From: Metabacillus idriensis
Lineage (GTDB): Bacteria; Bacillota; Bacilli; Bacillales; Bacillaceae
Assembly: GCF_009674765.1 (NCBI RefSeq)
Contig: NZ_WKKF01000002.1
Location: 1-64,000 of the forward strand
Direction of reading: 5' to 3'
DNA: 64,000 nucleotides
Part shown: piece by piece, positions 1 to 10,760 of the stretch
How the letters are laid out: every line of letters begins with the position of its first letter
How positions within the stretch are numbered: position 1 is the stretch's first letter
Made by a program: the position numbers and the translations under genes
The notes under the pieces: generated by a model
The model's database searches: none
What the model saw: the letters and a program-made list of their open reading frames with translations, nothing else
What the model was told of the DNA's origin: nothing

Positions 1-70
1 CGACTTGCATGTATTAGGCACGCCGCCAGCGTTCGTCCTGAGCCAGGATCAAACTCTCCGAAGAAAATTT
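1..70 (-). rRNA. rrs: 16S ribosomal RNA, 5' end (partial)
   Basis: Read on the minus strand, this segment starts with the near-universal bacterial 16S 5' sequence (GAGAGTTTGATCCTGGCTCA) followed by AGGACGAACGCTGGCGGCGT. Only the first ~70 nt are inside the window; the rest of the rRNA operon continues off the left edge. The exact mature 5' end (about 68-75) is approximate. An rRNA operon directly beyond gyrA matches rrnO placement in Bacillus subtilis. Confidence 0.97.
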
Positions 71-180
71 GTGACTCAATTTGTTGCTGACTTCAAAAAT
101 TTAAAACGTTTGGTACGCTTTTGGTTTTGTTTAGTTTTCAAAGAACTTTTTGTGTCGCACTCTCTCGAAGCGACCTCTTT

Positions 181-210
181 AATATATCATTTCTACCGAG
201 TTTGTGTCAA
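181..210 (-). promoter_or_regulatory. rRNA operon promoter (sigma-A type)
   Basis: On the minus strand there is a perfect -35 TTGACA (205-210) and a -10 TATATT (181-186) separated by 18 bp. It lies about 110 bp upstream of the 16S start, and the intervening leader contains TTCTTTGAAAACTAAACAAA, typical of Bacillus rrn leaders. Confidence 0.8.
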
Positions 211-302
211 TCATTTTTTAAAAAATAATTTTCTTAAACTGCTTTATGTAGAAGGTTTCTTACTGACTTATAGAATTATATCAGCACCTATTAAAATAAG
301 CA

Positions 303-330
303 ATAAGAAAAGAGCAAAAAGTTTGCTCTT
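303..330 (-). terminator. Terminator of the HD-GYP gene
   Basis: Hairpin AAGAGCAAA-3 nt-TTTGCTCTT, followed on the minus strand by a T-rich run. The stem contains the stop codon of the HD-GYP gene and separates it from the rRNA promoter. Confidence 0.75.
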
Positions 331-1417
331 AAATGATTTCTTCTATAAATAGATGACTTTGTCCTTTAAGTGCAAGAATTTCCTCAGTTCCTTCTATCTT
401 TACAAGAGGTCTGGTCGGATCTTTATCTTCTATAAATACAATCACTGCTATTCTGCCGTCTGACAATCTGACAGTTGTCCCTGAACTTAGTTTAAGTAAC
501 CCCTTCTTCAATTCGTTCAGTGCCTTCAGATCAAATTTCCCAAACTCATCTTGCATGAGCTGTTCTAAGACTTTAAAAGGTGATTGTTTGCTTCTGTGCG
601 GCCTTTCGGAAACCATCGCCTGATATGCATGAGCAAGAGCCGCTATTTTGCCGAAAGGATGAAGCTGATCTGCCTTTGCTCCTAATGGGTACCCGCTCCC
701 GTCAAGACGTTCATGATGCTGCAGAACTCCAAGCTTAACAGCCTCTTTTAAAGAAACGATATTTTTCAGCATTTTGTAGCTGTGAACAGGATGCTGCTTG
801 ATTTCTTTAAACTCTTTGTCTGTTAGTGCTGTCTTTTTAGTCAGAAACCCCTGCTCTACTTTTGTAATGCCGCAGTCACACAGCAGACCCGTCATAGCAA
901 CCTGGGTCGTATCTCCATAGGAAAAGCCCATACTCTTACCTAAATAAGCGCTTACTAACCCAGCTGATACTGAGTGGTGGTAAAGATGATCATCATCTTT
1001 TGTATATTGGTAGGTTTTAAATATCTTATCAGGTTCTTTCAGTCCCTGCTCAACAACTGGAATTAATAGATTTCTGATTTTCGAGATATCAACCAAAGCG
1101 CCGGATTGCCAGTCTAAATACAATTGCTTAAAGGCTTGAACAGCATTTTTATACAATTCTTCAAAATGGGTGCTCTGTTTTGAATTTGCTGTTTTTTCAG
1201 CTGCAGAAGAATCAAGGATTACCCCAGCAGGTTTAAAGGCAATTCCATTTACAAAGTATGGCTCTACTTCTACTTCATTTATTAAAAAAGCCTGAAGGAT
1301 TTGCAGAAAATCTTGATTTAAGATGGTTTGACTGCGCATCAAAGGTTTGTGCGACATTGAAAATACGTCTTTTGACAGTATGCATCCTTCAGACAACTGA
1401 TTAATATGGACTCTCAC
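329..1417 (-). CDS. HD-GYP domain protein with altered HD motif
   Basis: Predicted cytoplasmic HD-GYP protein of about 362 residues. HD-GYP domains are metal-dependent cyclic-di-GMP phosphodiesterases. The C-terminal half shows the family landmarks: an early HHS, a GLL-CD-CG segment, and an intact HHERLDGSGYP block. The normally invariant HD pair of GLLHDIGK reads CD here, so one metal ligand is missing and activity may be changed or lost. The N-terminal half (about 1-130) is not a recognised sensor and has no membrane segment. I chose the GTG at 1417 because GGGAGGG precedes it at good spacing; an in-frame ATG at 1453 overlaps a probable -10. It has its own terminators on both sides, so it is a single-gene unit between gyrA and the rRNA operon. 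Confidence 0.85.
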   Translation of the reverse strand: MRVHINQLSEGCILSKDVFSMSHKPLMRSQTILNQDFLQILQAFLINEVEVEPYFVNGIAFKPAGVILDSSAAEKTANSKQSTHFEELYKNAVQAFKQLYLDWQSGALVDISKIRNLLIPVVEQGLKEPDKIFKTYQYTKDDDHLYHHSVSAGLVSAYLGKSMGFSYGDTTQVAMTGLLCDCGITKVEQGFLTKKTALTDKEFKEIKQHPVHSYKMLKNIVSLKEAVKLGVLQHHERLDGSGYPLGAKADQLHPFGKIAALAHAYQAMVSERPHRSKQSPFKVLEQLMQDEFGKFDLKALNELKKGLLKLSSGTTVRLSDGRIAVIVFIEDKDPTRPLVKIEGTEEILALKGQSHLFIEEII

Positions 1418-1474
1418 ATGAATCCCTCCCATCCATATTATAAACGATTCCATTTAGTAAAATATGGTTTTCGA

Positions 1475-1510
1475 ATAAAAAAAAGACATAGCTTTAAAGG
1501 CTATGTCTTT
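1475..1510 (-). terminator. gyrA terminator
   Basis: Hairpin AAAGACATAGC - loop - GCTATGTCTTT, then a run of T on the minus strand, immediately after the gyrA stop. Confidence 0.85.
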
Positions 1511-1517
1511 CATTTGC

Positions 1518-4064
1518 TTATTCTTCTGTATCCGGTTCACCAGAGGAGTCTTCTTCAGTTGAGATTGGTTCTGCAGATGAATCTTCCTGCAATCCTTCTT
1601 CATTCTCCAAAAGCTCGGCATCTTCTGGTTCGAGCTCTTCTTTTTCTACAACAGCGACAGTAGCAACATGCTCTTCGTCGCCAAGTTTAATCAGCTTAAC
1701 ACCCTGTGTATTACGGCCGGTTGTCGAAATGCTGTCGATCGCCATCCTGATAAGAACACCGCTTGCTGTAATCAGCATGAGATCCTCTTCTCCTGTAGAA
1801 GGCTTAACAGAAATCACTGTACCATTTTTCTCCGTGACGTTACATGTTTTAATCCCTTTACCGCCGCGGCTTTGAATCCGGTATTCAGCTGCAGGGGTCC
1901 GTTTGCCGAATCCATTGCGTGTTACTACAAGGACATCGACATCTTCTTCAAGGATTTCCATTCCGACAACTTCGTCATCAGAATCCAGGGTAATCCCTTT
2001 AACCCCAGTTGCTGTACGTCCCATTGAGCGGACATCTGTTTCAGGGAAGCGAATGAGCATTCCTTTTTTTGTTCCAATCATGATGTGTTTCGTTCCATCT
2101 GTTAAACGAACAGAAATAAGTTCATCGTTTTCACGCAGGTTCACTGCGATTAAACCGCCTTTTCTGATATTCGCGAATTGTGTCAGAGGAGAACGCTTAG
2201 ATATTCCTTCTTTTGTTGTAAAGAATAATGACCAATCGTCCACGAATTCAGAGACAGGGATGATGGCATTCACCCATTCGCCTTTTTCTATTTCCAGAAG
2301 GTTAATAATCGGAAGTCCTTTTGCTGTTCTTCCGTACTCTGGAATTTCATACCCTTTTGCACGGTAAACCTTCCCTTTATTCGTAAAGAAGAGAATCGTG
2401 TCATGAGTAGATGTTGTTAAAAGATGTTCTACGAAATCATCCTCATTCGTACCCATACCCTGAATCCCTCTGCCTCCGCGGCGCTGGCTGCGGTACGTTG
2501 AAATTGGCAGTCTTTTAATATAGCCGTTGTGAGTAAGAGTAATAACGATATTTTCAACAGGGATCAGATCTTCATCTTCGATCATTTCAATTCCGCCCGA
2601 CACAATTTCCGTGCGGCGGACATCATTGAAACGCTCCTTGATTTCTTCTAATTCCTCGCGGATAATTTCAAGAACTTTTTCATCGTCAGCCAAGATTGCT
2701 TTTAATTCTGCAATCAGCTGCACAAGTCCCTGGTACTCTTCTTCGATTTTCTCTCTTTCAAGTCCTGTTAAACGCTGCAGACGCATATCAAGAATCGCCT
2801 GTGCCTGTTTTTCAGATAAAGAGAAGTTATCCATCAAGCCAAGACGCGCAATATCCGTTGTTTGAGAGCTGCGGATCAGGGAGATGACTTCATCCAAGTG
2901 ATCCAGTGCAATTCTCAAACCTTCTAAAATATGTGCACGTGCTTCCGCTTTGCGAAGTTCAAACGCTGTACGGCGGCGGATAATAACCTTCTGATGATCC
3001 AGATAGTATACCAGGAACTGTTTAAGGTTCAATACTTGAGGCTGTCCATTTACAAGGGCAAGCATATTGATGCCGAAGCTTGTCTGAAGGGCAGTCTGTT
3101 TGTAAAGATTGTTTAATAGAACATTTGAATTGGCATCTTTGCGCACTTCAATGACGATGCGCATTCCGTTGCGGTCTGATTCATCACGCAGATCGGTGAT
3201 GCCCTCAATCTTCTTGTCACGCACAAGCTCAGCAATTTTTTCAATTAACTTCGCTTTATTTACCTGGTAAGGAAGTTCTCTTACGATAATTACTTCTTTA
3301 CCTGATGCTTTTTCCTCAATTTCTACCTTAGCGCGGATTGTAATAGAACCGCGGCCTGTTTCGTAGGCTTTGCGAATCCCGCTTCTGCCGATAATCTGAC
3401 CAGCTGTCGGGAAATCCGGCCCTGGAATGATCTCCATTAGCTCGGGAATGCTTACATCTGGGTCCTTGCTTACAGCCAGTACACCGTCAATGACTTCTCC
3501 AAGCTGATGAGGAGGGATATTTGTTGCCATGCCGACTGCGATACCCGCTGCACCGTTTACCAGCAAGTTAGGGTAACGGGAAGGAAGAACAACCGGCTCA
3601 CGTTCCGAACCGTCATAGTTGTCTTGATAGTCGATTGTATCTTTATTGATATCGCGGATAAGCTCCATCGCAATTTTGGACATGCGAGCCTCTGTATAAC
3701 GCATCGCTGCAGCTCCGTCGCCATCGACAGAACCGAAGTTTCCATGTCCATCTACAAGCATGTATCGGAAGTTAAAATTTTGAGCCATGCGGACCATTGA
3801 ATCATAAACGGCACTGTCACCATGCGGGTGATACTTACCGATTACTTCTCCGACGATACGGGCAGATTTCTTAAACGGTTTATCTGATGTCATTCCTAAA
3901 TCGTTCATTGCATATAAAATACGGCGATGAACAGGCTTTAACCCGTCACGAACATCGGGAAGAGCACGCGAAACGATAACACTCATCGCATAATCCAGGA
4001 AAGATGAGCGCATTTCATGACTAATATTTATCTCTTTTACTTGAGGAGTTTTATTTTCTTCCAT
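1518..4064 (-). CDS. gyrA: DNA gyrase subunit A
   Basis: Catalytic A subunit of DNA gyrase (A2B2), which introduces negative supercoils. At 848 residues it is slightly longer than the B. subtilis protein (about 820) because of an acidic, Glu/Ser-rich tail over the last ~40 residues. The breakage-reunion domain carries the active-site Tyr123 in RYTEARMS, and the quinolone-determining region HGDSAVYDS has the wild-type-like Ser84 with Asp88. The GyrA box QRRGGRG, needed for DNA wrapping, is present near residue 530 at the start of the C-terminal pinwheel. AGGGAGG precedes the ATG. Unlike B. subtilis, gyrB is not the adjacent gene: three accessory genes lie between them. Confidence 0.99.
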   Translation of the reverse strand: MEENKTPQVKEINISHEMRSSFLDYAMSVIVSRALPDVRDGLKPVHRRILYAMNDLGMTSDKPFKKSARIVGEVIGKYHPHGDSAVYDSMVRMAQNFNFRYMLVDGHGNFGSVDGDGAAAMRYTEARMSKIAMELIRDINKDTIDYQDNYDGSEREPVVLPSRYPNLLVNGAAGIAVGMATNIPPHQLGEVIDGVLAVSKDPDVSIPELMEIIPGPDFPTAGQIIGRSGIRKAYETGRGSITIRAKVEIEEKASGKEVIIVRELPYQVNKAKLIEKIAELVRDKKIEGITDLRDESDRNGMRIVIEVRKDANSNVLLNNLYKQTALQTSFGINMLALVNGQPQVLNLKQFLVYYLDHQKVIIRRRTAFELRKAEARAHILEGLRIALDHLDEVISLIRSSQTTDIARLGLMDNFSLSEKQAQAILDMRLQRLTGLEREKIEEEYQGLVQLIAELKAILADDEKVLEIIREELEEIKERFNDVRRTEIVSGGIEMIEDEDLIPVENIVITLTHNGYIKRLPISTYRSQRRGGRGIQGMGTNEDDFVEHLLTTSTHDTILFFTNKGKVYRAKGYEIPEYGRTAKGLPIINLLEIEKGEWVNAIIPVSEFVDDWSLFFTTKEGISKRSPLTQFANIRKGGLIAVNLRENDELISVRLTDGTKHIMIGTKKGMLIRFPETDVRSMGRTATGVKGITLDSDDEVVGMEILEEDVDVLVVTRNGFGKRTPAAEYRIQSRGGKGIKTCNVTEKNGTVISVKPSTGEEDLMLITASGVLIRMAIDSISTTGRNTQGVKLIKLGDEEHVATVAVVEKEELEPEDAELLENEEGLQEDSSAEPISTEEDSSGEPDTEE

Positions 4065-4361
4065 GTTTGAACCTCCCTAATCTATATAGCTCCAACCAGA
4101 AAAGCGGAAGCGCCAAGGTCCGTTTTGACCGTGAATACAGGCGCCGGAGCTTGCCAAAGATGTACATATATTTAAACTTTCTAATCTCATAAAAAAACGG
4201 GAGTTAAAGGTCTCCGGAAACTTTGGATCTTATAAATCTTTGTTGGTAAAATATCAAACTGATTATGTATGGCTGTATAAAATTAAATAATAGCCTACTC
4301 TCCATTATATCAATAAACCTATGACATTACACGTCAAATTCAGATAAAAATGCGATTCATC
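4065..4361. other. Intergenic region upstream of gyrA with GC-rich repeat
   Basis: About 300 bp without a supported gene. It holds a short GC-rich intergenic repeat (about 4100-4155, containing AGCGGAAGCGCC and GGCGCCGG) that resembles other dispersed elements in this window, then AT-rich sequence that should contain the gyrA promoter. I could not pick a convincing -35/-10 pair. Confidence 0.4.
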
Positions 4362-4395
4362 TAAAGAATCCCCGCCTATTGAGGCAGGGATTCTA
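4362..4395 (-). terminator. Terminator after sortase remnant
   Basis: Inverted repeat AGAATCCC...GGGATTCT closing the lipoprotein/sortase fragment. The T-tract on the minus strand is short, so its strength is uncertain. Confidence 0.6.
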
Positions 4396-4403
4396 GTTTT
4401 TCT

Positions 4404-4748
4404 TTAATTCGCCGCCTTTTCAATGGAGGCGTTCACCTTAAGAGCTGGTATCTCGAATGAAACAGGTACAATTCCATCTCTATCTTCTTTTAATTTCATG
4501 CTTTTCGGAGGTGATAAAGGGGCTGCAGATGCTGTTTTTCCATAAGAGTTACCATTTGTGTCGCCTGCCTCAGCTGTGCTGAGACCTGTCTTATCCCCTT
4601 CTTTTTCATCCAGCTTGCCTGAAGCTGTACAGCCTGAAAGTATTAAACTGAATAAAAGAAGAGTTACTGTCCATCTCAATAGATGACTTTCTCCATTCTT
4701 ACTGAAATTCAGGAAGAAAAAGGAGGACATCTCTGTCCCCCGCTTCAT
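4404..4748 (-). pseudogene. Truncated class F-like sortase (lipoprotein N-terminus only)
   Basis: 114-residue product with an N-terminal hydrophobic segment ending in a lipobox (ILSGC), a low-complexity linker, and a final segment GIVPVSFEIPALKVNASIE. That last segment resembles the opening strand of class F/D sortases (P..IEIPA..V.A.IE..G). The frame ends seven residues later, so the whole catalytic barrel with its His, Cys and Arg is absent. The gene begins 5 bp after the stop of the LPXTG-type protein, as expected for a dedicated substrate-sortase pair. An alternative start is the ATG at 4730, which has a better ribosome site (GGGGGA). It could instead be a short lipoprotein in its own right, but truncation fits best. 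Confidence 0.6.
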
Positions 4749-4753
4749 CCTAC

Positions 4754-6127
4754 TTAGTTATTGACAGATTTCCGGCGAGCGATCATCGCAATCGAAACTG
4801 AAGCCAGGATAAATCCAAGTACGCTCCATAAGATTGCACTGTTGTTTGTTTCGCTCATGCCGCCCAAGCCTGTTTTAGGCATTTCAGATGGTTTTTCACC
4901 TTCAAATTTTTCAGGGAACTGATCAACAATCGCAGATGACATTGCCCGGCCTACTCCAAACATATGCGAGTATGCCACGTGAATATTTTCATAAGCTGCA
5001 GGATAATCTTTGCCTGTATAGCTGTTGAACGCATTCAGCAATTGATCAACATGCTCTTTAAGGCCCGCCTCAAGGTCAGCCGCTTTTAAGCGTCCTTCTG
5101 TTGCTGTATCAAGGAATGCTGCTTGTTCTGCACGGTATTCATCTAATTCCGCTACAGCCTGTTCTTTACCTTCTTCGTTGTTTTCAGCTGTTGCTGTTAC
5201 ATAATCTACAAAGTACCCGATGTGGCTGCTCCATATTTCTTTAAATTGTGCAGCGCCTTTTGCACCGTAAACAGATTCAACTGCTGCTGTTAAATCATCT
5301 GTATTTTCATTTAATGCTCCTGCTGCTGCTTCGAAGTCTTTTGCTCCGTCAATTCCTTTTTGCATAGTAAGTGCTGCAAGTGCTGCATGCTCAGAGAATA
5401 CTTGGTTTAAATCTGCTCTTAAGTCTGCAGCTGGTGTATCCACTGATGTATTTTCAAATTTGTCAGGGTACTGATCGGCAATTGCCCAAGATAATCCTTT
5501 GCCGACTCCGAACATATGGTGCATTGATTCTGTTATGTTGACATATGCTTTATCATATTCGCCCGTTCTGTAGCTTTCGAAAGCCCAGATTAATTGATCT
5601 ATATGAACTTTTAATCCTTCTTCAAGCTCTTTCGCTTTTAAACGCCCTTCAGTTGCCGTATCAAGGAATCCCGCTTGCTCGACTCTGTACTCGTCCAGTT
5701 CAGCTAATGCCTGTTTTCTGCCTTCTTCATTGTTTTCAGCTGTCGCTGTTACATAATCTACAAAGTATCCAATATGGCTGCTCCATATTTCTTTAAATTG
5801 CGCTCCAGCCTCTTCACCGTAAACAGATGCCACTGCTGCTGATAATTCTTCTGTGTTTTTATTAAGCTGGCCAGCTGCTGCTTCAAAATCTTCTTTGCCG
5901 TCAATTCCTTTTTGCATGGCAGCAACTGCTAAGTATGCATGTTCTGAGAGGATCGCATCAAGTGATGCACGAAGATCGATAGCGGGGTTAGAAACGTCTG
6001 TTGAAACCATACCTCCGTGATTGCCTCCATGGCTTCCGCCGTGATCTTCAGCGCTCGCTGTGCCAAATGCCGGAATCAGCAGGGAAAAACTGAGGGGTAC
6101 TGCGATTAGAGCTTTTTTCATCTTCAT
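4754..6127 (-). CDS. LPXTG-type cell-wall anchored protein, two helical repeats
   Basis: Exported surface protein of about 457 residues. The order is: signal peptide (residues 1-27); a short His/Gly stretch (HGGSHGGNHGG); two copies of a ~165-residue helical domain (about 50-215 and 230-395); an MPKTG sorting motif; a hydrophobic segment; and an ARRK tail. The repeats share blocks such as MQKGIDG, FKEIWSSHIGYFVDYV and MFGVG. Several histidines recur in both copies (SEHA, SSHIG, H.DQL, the His before MFGVG), which suggests metal or cofactor binding, but this is inference. The start at 6127 follows AAGGAG; an upstream ATG at 6151 lies before that site. The adjacent sortase is truncated, so anchoring would need another sortase. 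No established function is claimed. Confidence 0.8.
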   Translation of the reverse strand: MKMKKALIAVPLSFSLLIPAFGTASAEDHGGSHGGNHGGMVSTDVSNPAIDLRASLDAILSEHAYLAVAAMQKGIDGKEDFEAAAGQLNKNTEELSAAVASVYGEEAGAQFKEIWSSHIGYFVDYVTATAENNEEGRKQALAELDEYRVEQAGFLDTATEGRLKAKELEEGLKVHIDQLIWAFESYRTGEYDKAYVNITESMHHMFGVGKGLSWAIADQYPDKFENTSVDTPAADLRADLNQVFSEHAALAALTMQKGIDGAKDFEAAAGALNENTDDLTAAVESVYGAKGAAQFKEIWSSHIGYFVDYVTATAENNEEGKEQAVAELDEYRAEQAAFLDTATEGRLKAADLEAGLKEHVDQLLNAFNSYTGKDYPAAYENIHVAYSHMFGVGRAMSSAIVDQFPEKFEGEKPSEMPKTGLGGMSETNNSAILWSVLGFILASVSIAMIARRKSVNN

Positions 6128-6234
6128 ATTAAATTCTCTCCTTTTTTCCATTTAGTTTATTGAGTATTTACACTAGAACTAACGGAGAGAGTTTTTATAA
6201 AGATCACATAACAGTAAAATTTTTTTAATTTTTG

Positions 6235-6340
6235 TAAAGTTTGTTGCTTTTAGAAAGAAAGATTAAACCTTGAGTGGATTGCAGCAAAGATCCACGGATG
6301 AATGTATAACCAAAAACATCAAACAATGCGAAAAGAGCCT
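6235..6340. repeat. Short copy of a Bacillaceae intergenic repeat
   Basis: Contains TTGTTGCTTTTAGA, TTAAACC, AGTGGATTG and AACAATGCGAA blocks in the same order as the longer element at about 14030-14295. The GC-rich middle of that element is missing, so this looks like an internally deleted copy. Confidence 0.5.
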
Positions 6341-6344
6341 TAAT

Positions 6345-6372
6345 AGAAAAAACATCCATTTCGGATGTTTTT
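6345..6372 (-). terminator. Terminator of Gly/Tyr-rich gene
   Basis: Hairpin AAAAACATCC-loop-GGATGTTTTT, with a T-tract on the minus strand directly after the Gly/Tyr-rich gene. Confidence 0.8.
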
Positions 6373-6381
6373 CGGCTGATA

Positions 6382-6639
6382 TTAGTAATAAGGATAGTAC
6401 GGATATGGATACGGCGGATAATACGGATAATACGGATAACCATAGCCATATCCAGGTGTTAATAATGCTCCTGTTGCAAGCCCTCCCAAAAATCCAGTTG
6501 CAAACGGAAAACCAAATCCAGGTCTCCCAAAACCAAAACCTGGTCTTCCAAACCCAAATCCAGGTCTGCCGAATCCGAATCCAGGTCTGCCGAATGGACG
6601 CCGCATGTCATCTTGATGATAAAACTGCTGATTATTCAT
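6382..6639 (-). CDS. Small Gly/Tyr/Pro-rich repeat protein
   Basis: 85-residue protein with no named family that I recognise. Residues about 15-45 are four near-perfect copies of a heptad GRPGFGF, encoded by 21-bp tandem DNA repeats (about 6511-6594). A short hydrophobic Gly/Ala segment (GFLGGLATGALL) follows, and the tail is almost entirely Tyr/Pro. Such composition is seen in spore coat, spore-surface and other self-associating proteins of Bacillus, but no specific role can be assigned. AGGAGG sits well before the ATG and a terminator follows, supporting a real gene. It lies alone between gyrB and the wall-protein pair. Confidence 0.75.
   Translation of the reverse strand: MNNQQFYHQDDMRRPFGRPGFGFGRPGFGFGRPGFGFGRPGFGFPFATGFLGGLATGALLTPGYGYGYPYYPYYPPYPYPYYPYY
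6511..6594 (-). repeat. 21-bp tandem repeats (about 4 copies)
   Basis: Four diverged 21-bp units sharing the core CCAGGTCT.CC, encoding the GRPGFGF heptads of the small surface-like protein. The number of copies is likely to vary between strains. Confidence 0.8.
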
Positions 6640-6742
6640 CTTTACGCCTCCTGCTTAGATAAATTGCCTACTTACTTTAAAAAGATATGCAGGACGAGTT
6701 TAAAAGTAGTGGGCTACTTGTGAATTAATAAGCACGGAGAAA

Positions 6743-6782
6743 AAGAAAAGGCAAAGCATTTTTTCTGCTTTGCCTTTTCTTT
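6743..6782 (-). terminator. gyrB terminator
   Basis: GAAAAGGCAAAGCA - loop - TGCTTTGCCTTTTC. The stem is flanked by A/T runs on both sides, so it may act in both directions. It closes the remB-gyrB end of the recF cluster. Confidence 0.85.
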
Positions 6783-6800
6783 ATGGGTAACTCTGGATTC

Positions 6801-8738
<1,938 letters not shown>

Positions 8739-8760
8739 CTACACTTTTCTTAAGGGCTTA

Positions 8761-9039
8761 TTAAGAATGATTTTTGAATGGTTCATCCGCAACCATATCT
8801 ATGTCAAATGTGAATTTCGCGCGTTTTTTCAACGTGCCTGATGCAAGAGGGGAAAAATAGATTTTATCTGTGGTTACAACAATTGATTTTGTCTCTCCGT
8901 TCGCAAGCTTGACTGTATGATTCTGATGTTTTTCTAAAAACTCACTGACAATGCCGGATGTTTTTGAAGAATGATGATCAATAATCATGACAACTTCTTT
9001 TGAGGGAATCACAAAATTATCTCCCAAGTGAATATACAA
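8761..9039 (-). CDS. remB: Extracellular matrix regulator RemB-like
   Basis: 92-residue small DUF370-type protein matching B. subtilis YaaB/RemB, which promotes expression of biofilm matrix genes together with RemA. The opening MYIHLGDNFVIP and the central KSIVVTTDKIYFSPLASGTLKKRA are characteristic. It is slightly longer than B. subtilis RemB (about 81) through a few extra C-terminal residues. Its location between recF and gyrB is the conserved one. Whether it is a DNA-binding regulator here is inferred from the family. Confidence 0.92.
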   Translation of the reverse strand: MYIHLGDNFVIPSKEVVMIIDHHSSKTSGIVSEFLEKHQNHTVKLANGETKSIVVTTDKIYFSPLASGTLKKRAKFTFDIDMVADEPFKNHS

Positions 9040-9055
9040 GAAAAACCACCTCTTT

Positions 9056-10168
9056 TCAGCGTGTCAGCCTGCCTTTTGAAACACGGTATGTCGTTGCTTC
9101 TTTCAGCGTCTGATGGTCAATGCCTTCAACACTTGTTGTTGTAACAAATGTCTGCACTTTCCCTTGAATCGTATTCAATAAATGAGATTGTCTGTAATCG
9201 TCGAGTTCTGATAAAACATCATCAAGCAGCAAAATCGGGTATTCTCCAATTTCCTCATGGATCAATTCGATTTCTGCAAGCTTCAGCGATAGTGCGGTCG
9301 TCCGCTGCTGTCCCTGTGAACCGAATGTCTGCACATCACGCCCATTTACAAAAAATAAGAGATCATCTCTGTGTGGACCTGCAAGGGTTGCGCCGCGCTC
9401 AATTTCTCTATCTTTTATTTTATCAAACTTCTCTTCATATGCTTCTATCATTTTCGACAAACTTGCCTCTTCTGATACATCGACAGATGCTTTATACTCA
9501 ATTGTTAACGTTTCAAGTCCTCTGCTGATGCCTGTATGAATCGGCTGGGCCCACTTTTGCAGTTTCTCTATGAACTCAATCCGTTTTAAAATGACCTTTG
9601 CGGCAGACTCTGCAAGCTGTGAAGTAAGGACATCAAGCATCGTTCGATCCGTCTGTTTGCGCATTTGCATCTGCTTTAAATACTGATTCCTCTGCAGCAT
9701 AATTTTTTGAAATCTATTTAAATCATGAAGATAGACAGGTGACACCTGTCCGATTTCCATATCAATAAAACGCCTTCTGATTTGAGGGCTTCCCTTTACT
9801 AGGTTGAGATCCTCGGGTGCAAACATAATGACATTCATTGCCCCTACATACTGGCTTAATTTCTGCTGTTCAATATGATTCAGCTTCGCTTTTTTCCCTT
9901 TTTTCGAGACAACGAGCTGCATGGCGACTGAGCCGCTGTACTTTTCTACTCTGCCTTCTATTTTAGCATATTCCTTGTCCCAATAGATAAGATCTTTGTC
10001 ATTTGAGGTGCGATGAGACTTTGCCATGGCTAATACATAGATGGCTTCCATCACATTTGTCTTGCCCTGAGCATTCTCCCCTAAAATAACATTGACCTTA
10101 TTTTCAAACTCTACGGTCAGTTCTTCATAATTCCTGTAATTCCGCAGCGTTAATTCTTTGATAAACAA
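9056..10168 (-). CDS. recF: DNA replication/repair ATPase RecF
   Basis: SMC-like ABC ATPase that helps load RecA at single-stranded gaps with RecO and RecR. At 370 residues it has the standard length. The Walker [10 protein letters not shown] is near residue 30, the signature GSQGQQRT near 295, and the Walker B region [11 protein letters not shown] near 320. The start [14 protein letters not shown] is the family consensus. It sits in the conserved dnaN-yaaA-recF-remB-gyrB order. Confidence 0.98.
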   Translation of the reverse strand: MFIKELTLRNYRNYEELTVEFENKVNVILGENAQGKTNVMEAIYVLAMAKSHRTSNDKDLIYWDKEYAKIEGRVEKYSGSVAMQLVVSKKGKKAKLNHIEQQKLSQYVGAMNVIMFAPEDLNLVKGSPQIRRRFIDMEIGQVSPVYLHDLNRFQKIMLQRNQYLKQMQMRKQTDRTMLDVLTSQLAESAAKVILKRIEFIEKLQKWAQPIHTGISRGLETLTIEYKASVDVSEEASLSKMIEAYEEKFDKIKDREIERGATLAGPHRDDLLFFVNGRDVQTFGSQGQQRTTALSLKLAEIELIHEEIGEYPILLLDDVLSELDDYRQSHLLNTIQGKVQTFVTTTSVEGIDHQTLKEATTYRVSKGRLTR

Positions 10169-10242
10169 ATCCGTTCACCAACTTTAGTTTTTGCTCTTTT
10201 GCAAAGAGAGTGATCATTCTATATATTGATGGCCTGCAAGCC

Positions 10243-10461
10243 TTAGTTTTTCACGATATAAGAGCCAAAGTCCGGAATATCAACTGTATCATCAGCAAAC
10301 AGTTTTTTCCCCCGTCGATTTTCAGGCTCGCCATTTACAAAAATCGCATATTCCTGCAAAAACCATTTAGCCATGCCGCCTGATTGAATAACTTCAGCAA
10401 GCTTCAGGAACTGTCCAAGTGTAATGTATTCTGTCTCAATTTTCACTGGCTTAATTGACAC
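10243..10461 (-). CDS. yaaA: S4-domain RNA-binding protein YaaA
   Basis: Small S4-like protein of 72 residues, matching the B. subtilis homologue (71) when started at the GTG at 10461. An upstream ATG at 10518 would add an unconserved, Arg/Lys-rich 19-residue stretch. The core ITLGQFLKLAEVIQSGGMAK and NRRGKKL are conserved in the S4 family, which binds structured RNA; a ribosome-assembly role has been proposed in B. subtilis. It lies upstream of recF in the usual position. Confidence 0.92.
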   Translation of the reverse strand: MSIKPVKIETEYITLGQFLKLAEVIQSGGMAKWFLQEYAIFVNGEPENRRGKKLFADDTVDIPDFGSYIVKN

Positions 10462-10631
10462 TGCAGATCGCCTTCTTTCTTTATGTCTCCAACAGTTAAT
10501 TTTACTAAACTTATCCATACTTTCACAACACCTATTTAACCTTTAATCTCTTCACGTCAGTATTGTTCGTTATCGAGAATGACTGTGTCCATCTCACATG
10601 AACACGAGATGGGTATAAGGTCCTGCGGAAG

Positions 10632-10665
10632 GAAAAGAAAAGCTGCCAGCTTGTGCTAGCAGCTT
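10632..10665 (-). terminator. dnaN terminator
   Basis: On the minus strand GCTGCTAGC-ACAA-GCTGGCAGC followed by TTTTCTTTT. It separates dnaN from the yaaA-recF group. Confidence 0.75.
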
Positions 10666-10677
10666 GTTTAAGAGATA

Positions 10678-10757
10678 AGAAAGTATAAAATTTTGCGCTT
10701 CGATGGCAAGCGGAATCGCTCAGGCTCCTCAGCCAGAACGGGCGCTTGCGCTTTTCT
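10678..10757. repeat. GC-rich dispersed intergenic repeat
   Basis: Contains TGCGCTTCGATGGCAAGCGG and CTCCTCAGCCAGAACGG. The first part recurs in degraded form at about 36046, and CTCCTCAGTCAGAACGG recurs near 32811. This suggests a small dispersed, non-coding repeat family. Confidence 0.5.
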
Positions 10758-10760
10758 TAA

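Noticed and set aside
1668-3800. Several plus-strand ORFs of 60-150 codons opposite gyrA
   Set aside because: They are antisense shadows of gyrA with no ribosome sites and no recognisable products.
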